DNA from: JBDKVA01 sp039679375
GTDB lineage: Bacteria; Bacillota; Clostridia; Acetivibrionales; DTU013
Assembly: GCA_039679375.1 (NCBI GenBank)
Contig: JBDKVA010000150.1
Span: 1 to 43,169, forward strand
Reading direction: 5' to 3'
Length of the DNA stretch: 43,169 nt
The notes under the pieces are model-generated. The model was not told the origin of the DNA. It searched no databases and saw only the letters and a list, made by a program, of their open reading frames with translations. Position 1 is the stretch's first letter, and each line of letters opens with the position of its first letter. The translations under genes were made by a program, and so were the position numbers. Shown piece after piece: positions 39,170 to 43,169 of the stretch.

Positions 39170-40087
39170 TTATATGATCCCCTGTGCTTTCATCCAGTCG
39201 AGGAAATCCTTCACCTGTTCCCTGAGCAGCGATTTCCTGGCCTCTTTCAGTTCCTCTTCCTGCTGCCGGTTCAATTCGGTCCACTTTTCCTGCCGTTCCT
39301 GATCTGTCAGTTTTTCATTTTCCGAGATTTCCCTGAATTTTGCCATATATTTTTTACTGTTCTCTTCATCAAAACCCATTGGATCGTAGAATACTGCCAC
39401 CGTATTCCCGTCGTTTCTGTCTTTCAGGCCATCCTTCAGCCGCTCGGCCGTCCCAACCGCATCATAGCTGTCTACGGAAGACCAGACCCCCTGATTCTCA
39501 TCTTTCCATGCAGCAATATCCTCTGTTGATATAAACTCATATGCTATTTTCTTGCCGGCATCGTATCCGTCCAGTTCAAGCTCACCTCTTTTTGAGCCTT
39601 GAGCTGCGTTTTTTTCGCCGTCCGGATTATAAATTAAAGAAGTGACCGGTATTTCAACCTTATCCAGCGTAAGTCCGCCTTCACTCAAAACGATCCCCTC
39701 TCTTTTGGTCTCCTCCGAGATGACTTCAAAAGCCTCAGCCTCCGACAAAAAAGCAGGCGGCGCTACAGAAACGCAGCCGAAGCTCCCTCTTCCGTCGCCA
39801 TGCTTGAAAATGGGGGCTACTTCATATCTGACCTGCGGCTTTGTATTTGATTGCTTTACTGTTGCCGCATCATCCCCGCCTGAAACTGCAGCAGGCCTGT
39901 CAAGCCCGCCCGTATCCTCCGTGCAGCCTGACAGCATCATCATTACCAGCGAAGAAAGGGCAATTCCTATTTTCGCATTTCCCTTCCACCTCTGCGGCAA
40001 GGATTTTAGTATATTCGGATTCATCAATGCAATATGCTTTTCCGGGTAGGCTGGCGCCTTATATCTTTTAAGCGGCTTAACTTCCAT
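39170..40087 (-). CDS. Lipoprotein with long N-terminal extension, unrecognised family
   Basis: The 305-aa protein has an unusual start: about 38 hydrophilic residues (KPLKRYKAPAYPEKHIA, then NPNILKSLPQRWKGN) come before the hydrophobic core and lipobox (SSLVMMMLSGC), so it would be a lipoprotein with a long n-region. The mature part has GRGSFGCVSVAPPAFLSEAEAFEVI and an acidic, Lys/Glu-rich C-terminal coiled region ending FLDWMKAQGII. Only two cysteines are present, in the lipobox and SFGCVSV. GGAGGG lies about 9 bases before the ATG at 40087. It heads the operon with the radical SAM and DUF4846 genes. No function is known to me. Confidence 0.72.
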   Translation of the reverse strand: MEVKPLKRYKAPAYPEKHIALMNPNILKSLPQRWKGNAKIGIALSSLVMMMLSGCTEDTGGLDRPAAVSGGDDAATVKQSNTKPQVRYEVAPIFKHGDGRGSFGCVSVAPPAFLSEAEAFEVISEETKREGIVLSEGGLTLDKVEIPVTSLIYNPDGEKNAAQGSKRGELELDGYDAGKKIAYEFISTEDIAAWKDENQGVWSSVDSYDAVGTAERLKDGLKDRNDGNTVAVFYDPMGFDEENSKKYMAKFREISENEKLTDQERQEKWTELNRQQEEELKEARKSLLREQVKDFLDWMKAQGII

Positions 40088-40386
40088 ACTTCTTCACCCT
40101 CCTGATCCTGCAGGCTTCATTCATACCTCGTCCAGTATATGAATCTTTAGTAGTCTTATAAATTCCTATACTTATATTAATATAAGACGTTCCATTTATA
40201 ATAAAGTTTCATTCTTTCCCATAGTATAACATTTAAAAAATCATGATAAGACTCATGTAAATAATAAAAAAAGAAAAGAAATTTTTCAATACATGAGGTA
40301 TACTAATAAAAGCTGATTTTATTATGTTGCAGCTAAACAAACTACATCGGTATTTCGCCGGAGTATTTACCACAAGGAGGATTTCA
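40088..40386. other. Divergent intergenic region between the radical SAM operon and the chromate transporters
   Basis: No gene is seen. The stretch is very AT rich (40150-40320). It contains the 16-bp palindrome CTTATATTAATATAAG (40171-40186), flanked by GTCTTATA (40154-40161), which is the inverse of TATAAGAC at 40181-40188. An in-frame ATG at 40324 extends the transporter but has no ribosome site. Confidence 0.5.
40171..40186. promoter_or_regulatory. Perfect 16-bp AT palindrome, candidate operator
   Basis: CTTATATTAATATAAG is a perfect palindrome in the divergent promoter region, about 85 bp before the lipoprotein gene start. It may be an operator for either direction; no regulator gene is adjacent. 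Confidence 0.35.
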
Positions 40387-40962
40387 GTGAAAAAAGACCT
40401 GCGTTTTTATTGGACTCTGTTTTTCTCAACTTTTACAATAAGTGCTTTCACATTTGGCGGCGGGTATGTCATCGTGCCATTGATGCAAAAGCGTTTTGCA
40501 AAAGAGCTGAAATGGATCGAAGAGGATGAGATGCTTGATTTGGTGGCGATAGGACAATCAGCCCCCGGCCCCATCGCAATCAACACCTCCATTTTGATAG
40601 GATACCGTATGGCTGGTATCCCGGGTGCTTTGCTGACAATTTTGGGTACAATCCTCCCCCCTCTGATCATTATTACTGTTATCTCGTATTTTTATATCGC
40701 GTTTCGCGACAATGCCATCATCAAAGCGCTGTTATTGGGAATGCAAGCCGGCGTAGCAGCAGTCATTGTTGACGTCGTCTACAGCATGGCCTCAAAAATA
40801 ATTAAAAACAAACGTGTTATCCCTGTCATCGTCATGGTTCTTGCCTTTATCGCCGCCGCAATTTTCAATATCAACATCGTCATTATCCTTTTGATATGCG
40901 GAGCGCTGGGCGCTTACACCACCCATCGGACAAACCGGCAGGCAAAGGAGGAGAAGAAGTAA
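40387..40962 (+). CDS. Chromate transporter family protein, first half-size unit
   Basis: The 191-aa membrane protein is one CHR domain: FTFGGGYVIVPLMQKRF at the start and IGQSAPGPIAINTSILIG, then several hydrophobic helices. Half-size CHR proteins work as pairs encoded by adjacent genes; they export chromate or related oxyanions, though in many Firmicutes the real substrate is unknown. GGAGG (40376-40380) lies 6 bases before the GTG at 40387, which I chose over an in-frame ATG at 40324. The stop directly abuts the second gene, so translation is coupled. Confidence 0.93.
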   Translation: MKKDLRFYWTLFFSTFTISAFTFGGGYVIVPLMQKRFAKELKWIEEDEMLDLVAIGQSAPGPIAINTSILIGYRMAGIPGALLTILGTILPPLIIITVISYFYIAFRDNAIIKALLLGMQAGVAAVIVDVVYSMASKIIKNKRVIPVIVMVLAFIAAAIFNINIVIILLICGALGAYTTHRTNRQAKEEKK

Positions 40963-41529
40963 ATGATGATTTATCTGGAATTATTCTGGAGTTTCTTCCA
41001 GGTTGGATTATTTAGCTTCGGCGGAGGATATGCCGCTCTTCCCCTTATCCAGGAGCAGGTTCTGGAATCCCATAAATGGCTGACTCAAATCGAGTTCATG
41101 GACGTCCTTACAATATCGCAGATGACTCCCGGGCCGATCGCAATTAATGCCGCAACCTTCGTAGGCACTAAGGTAGCCGGTTTGCCGGGATCCATCGTCG
41201 CAACGATCGGTTGCATCACCCCTTCATGCATCATTGTTCTTGTTTTAGCTACGCTCTATTACAAGTATAAGGGCTTGAACATGGTTCAGGGAATCATCAA
41301 AGGACTTCGCCCTGCCGTTGTGGCGTTGATTGCTTCAGCCGGGTTTTCCATTTTTATGACCGCATTATTCAGTAAAGACTCTTTACCGATACAGCTGTCC
41401 GATATAAGCTGGATTGCAGTAGCTTTATTCGCTGTATGCCTGTTTGTTTTAAGAAAATTCAAATGGAATCCGATCTATGTCATGCTGCTGGCAGGTGCGG
41501 CAGGTGTTATTGTTTACGGAATACTTTAA
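40963..41529 (+). CDS. Chromate transporter family protein, second half-size unit
   Basis: The 188-aa membrane protein is the paired CHR domain: FSFGGGYAALPLIQEQV and ISQMTPGPIAINAATFVGTKVAG, with the usual helices. It starts at the ATG immediately after the previous stop codon (TAAATGATG), with GGAGGAG in the end of the upstream gene. The pair should form a heterodimeric transporter in the cell membrane. A strong 19-bp hairpin terminator follows the stop. Confidence 0.93.
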   Translation: MMIYLELFWSFFQVGLFSFGGGYAALPLIQEQVLESHKWLTQIEFMDVLTISQMTPGPIAINAATFVGTKVAGLPGSIVATIGCITPSCIIVLVLATLYYKYKGLNMVQGIIKGLRPAVVALIASAGFSIFMTALFSKDSLPIQLSDISWIAVALFAVCLFVLRKFKWNPIYVMLLAGAAGVIVYGIL

Positions 41530-41533
41530 TTTA

Positions 41534-41576
41534 AAATGCGTGTCAGGCGGAGATTTACTCCGCCTGACACGCATTT
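41534..41576. terminator. Bidirectional terminator with a perfect 19-bp stem
   Basis: AAATGCGTGTCAGGCGGAG (41534-41552) pairs perfectly with the sequence at 41558-41576 around the loop ATTTA. It serves the chromate transporter genes (T-rich end CATTTCTTC) and, on the minus strand (TTTTAAATT), the SLH-protein gene. Confidence 0.85.
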
Positions 41577-41627
41577 CTTCACTTAGGAACAACCGAATAA
41601 TTTGATTTATCGGAAGTTATTATTAGC

Positions 41628-42932
41628 TTACTCCTTGACAGTAATTTTGCCTTCGGTGCAGGTAACCGGCGATATCACGCTGCCATCCGGTTTATACAGA
41701 ACCGGTTCGCTTCCGTTGCTGCTTTGCAGCGCTATGCCCGTACTTCCCGAAGCATCGGGCTGCACCCTGAACACCAGTGTAAACAGGGTACCATCGGAGG
41801 TTTGTACCTCCGATATATCATGATTCTTTATATACACGACTCCTTCGCCGGCCTTGCTCAAGTCAACATCATCCGCTTTTAAATAATCTCCCGATTTTAT
41901 CGAGCCGCTTCTTGCGGAAGCAGCAACCACTACTTTGGGGTCATATGTAATTTTGAAATCAAAGCCTCCAAGCTCCTTAAGCAGATAGGCGTATACCTGG
42001 TAATATACTGTTTCGCTCCTGGCTCCGCTTATATCATACCCTGTAATCCCCGGGACCGCCGCTTCCGGTTTCGCCGCCGCACCGGCTGCATCCGGACCGG
42101 CCGGACTTGCTGCAGTGCCGGGGGCTGGATTTAGCGATAAATCATTAATATTGCTCACGCCGGAAATCGTGAAAACCTGTGAATTGCTGCCTGAGCCATG
42201 CTCCGAGGCATTTGACCCAGTATTATCCCCGGCTTTTTCCGTCGCTTTAATGAAGCTGTATAATGCCGTAAACGTCTCCGCCCTGGAAGCATTATTCAGC
42301 GGTATGAACGAATTCGCCGGCATTTTTGTGAATTCATCCCTCAGGTCCGCCAGTACATTTGCCACATACCAGCTCTCATCCGCCGTACCGGTCTTGCCTG
42401 AATCTTTGATTTGCTTGTTTTTGAGCCTTGTAAGTATTATGGAGATCTGTCCATTTGTTAACGGGTCATCGGGATGGAATCCTCCGTCAGGGTACCCTAT
42501 AATCAGCGAATTGCTGGTAGCCTTTATAAGAGAGTCCATATACCATGCGCCCTTTTTATCATCTTTAAAAGATTTTATGTTAGAAGCATCCGCTTTCAGA
42601 TCGAATGCCCTTGCTATAATCGAGACAAACTCCGCTCTAGAAATATTTTTATCCGGCATCGCCTCCAGAATGCCTCCGACCGGAGCCCCATTCACTATAT
42701 GCCTGTTTATAAGGCTTTCAACAGCCTTTTCGGACCAGTGTCCCTTTATATCATGAAAATCCTGTTTTAATGTTTCTCCGAAGCTCACGCCGCACACGCT
42801 CGTAATATAAACTGCCAGTAAGGCTGTCAAAGCCAATTTCCCATATATGGTTTTCATTCTGAATACCCTCATACCCCCTATTTTTAAGATTCTGGCTTTA
42901 ATCGTTTTTACTTTCATGCTTATAGCCGCCAT
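41628..42932 (-). CDS. S-layer homology protein with C-terminal cohesin-like domain
   Basis: The 434-aa protein has a signal peptide region (LALTALLAVYITSVCGVSFG) and three SLH modules in the first half: FHDIKGHWSEKAVESLINRHIVNG, then DDKKGAWYMDSLIKATSNSLIIGYPDGGFHPDDPLTNGQ, then SWYVANVLADLRDE with NASRAETF. A Pro/Ala-rich linker follows and a cohesin-like domain ends it (about 315-434: GGFDFKITYDPKVVVAASARSG to CTEGKITVKE). SLH modules bind the cell wall and cohesins bind dockerins, so it may display partner proteins on the surface. The first strand of a full cohesin is not obvious. AGGAGG is 7 bases before the ATG at 42932; ATG at codon 26 also has a GAGGG site. Confidence 0.82.
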   Translation of the reverse strand: MAAISMKVKTIKARILKIGGMRVFRMKTIYGKLALTALLAVYITSVCGVSFGETLKQDFHDIKGHWSEKAVESLINRHIVNGAPVGGILEAMPDKNISRAEFVSIIARAFDLKADASNIKSFKDDKKGAWYMDSLIKATSNSLIIGYPDGGFHPDDPLTNGQISIILTRLKNKQIKDSGKTGTADESWYVANVLADLRDEFTKMPANSFIPLNNASRAETFTALYSFIKATEKAGDNTGSNASEHGSGSNSQVFTISGVSNINDLSLNPAPGTAASPAGPDAAGAAAKPEAAVPGITGYDISGARSETVYYQVYAYLLKELGGFDFKITYDPKVVVAASARSGSIKSGDYLKADDVDLSKAGEGVVYIKNHDISEVQTSDGTLFTLVFRVQPDASGSTGIALQSSNGSEPVLYKPDGSVISPVTCTEGKITVKE

Positions 42933-43003
42933 ATTGAATCCTCCTGTCCAAATTTATCCATATTTGCATAAGGCACTGACATTTATGGTTGGCGTCAACT
43001 AAT

Positions 43004-43169
43004 TCAATTGATGTCAATATCAGGTTCTGCTACAGTCACCACGCAGGTCAATGTCTTTTGCTGACCTGTAGCATTTCCGTCCGCATCGAAATACTGTGCC
43101 AATATTGTGACCGGCACCGGCGAAGCTGTTAACTGCAGACCCTTAATTTCACCGGTGTTTACGTCAACG
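43004..43169 (-). CDS. Partial C-terminus of an exported-looking protein
   Basis: The frame is open from the right edge of the window to a TGA at 43004-43006, giving 54 residues. The sequence (VDVNTGEIKGLQLTASPVPV, then TILAQYFDADGNATG and KTLTCVVTVAEPDIDIN) has the alternating Val/Thr pattern of an Ig-like or surface beta domain. The family cannot be named from this piece. It lies 71 bp upstream of the SLH gene on the same strand and may share its operon. Confidence 0.5.
   Translation of the reverse strand, partial: VDVNTGEIKGLQLTASPVPVTILAQYFDADGNATGQQKTLTCVVTVAEPDIDIN

Overview
The window looks like a chromosomal segment of an anaerobic, low-to-moderate GC Gram-positive bacterium of the class Clostridia. 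The reasons are strong GGAGG-type ribosome sites with frequent GTG and TTG starts, an S-layer-homology (SLH) protein with a cohesin-like tail, a CwlD-type amidase, PspC, WG-repeat and DUF445 proteins, short two-gene chromate transporters and a SPASM radical SAM enzyme. The cohesin-like module hints at a relative of the cellulosome-forming clostridia, but no genus can be fixed from sequence reading alone. I see no rRNA, tRNA, CRISPR array, phage module or transposase gene.

Layout. 1-3458: the end of a YwaF-like membrane protein, then a leftward block of an unknown protein, an HD-domain protein and a uroporphyrinogen-decarboxylase-like protein, the last divergent from an AraC regulator (3738-4595). 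4701-9186: a divergent polysaccharide deacetylase convergent with a CwlD-like amidase, then two tandem DUF445 membrane proteins. 9246-13249: a WG-repeat lipoprotein, a PHP phosphoesterase, PspC and three tiny genes (43, 41 and 47 codons) around a repeat-rich gap. 13390-20337: a GT-B-like glycosyltransferase, a short-chain dehydrogenase, an alpha-oxoamine synthase resembling serine palmitoyltransferase, a divergent thymidylate synthase homologue, FabI and the CCA-adding enzyme; several of these could act in lipid synthesis. 20610-28078: a very large alpha-2-macroglobulin-like protein, a secreted Memo-family protein and a MurA whose active-site Cys is Asp. 28212-32108: leftward HtrA protease, YdcF, an SH3 protein, a hypoxanthine-DNA glycosylase and EngB. 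32499-36876: a PD-(D/E)XK nuclease-helicase fusion, an EamA transporter and its divergent AraC regulator. 37016-40087: a three-gene leftward operon (lipoprotein, SPASM radical SAM enzyme, DUF4846 protein). 40387-43169: paired chromate transporters, then the SLH/cohesin-like protein and the tail of another gene, both leftward.

The best candidate for an undescribed system is the lipoprotein / radical SAM-SPASM / DUF4846 operon: a peptide- or protein-modifying radical enzyme with a possible exported substrate and a membrane-anchored protein with putative Cys/His catalytic residues. Other notable points are the Cys-to-Asp MurA, the lipid-gene neighbourhood, a 174-bp hairpin MITE with related solo ends elsewhere, and tandem GNRA-type hairpins starting exactly at a stop codon. 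Family assignments come from reading motifs; no database search was run.
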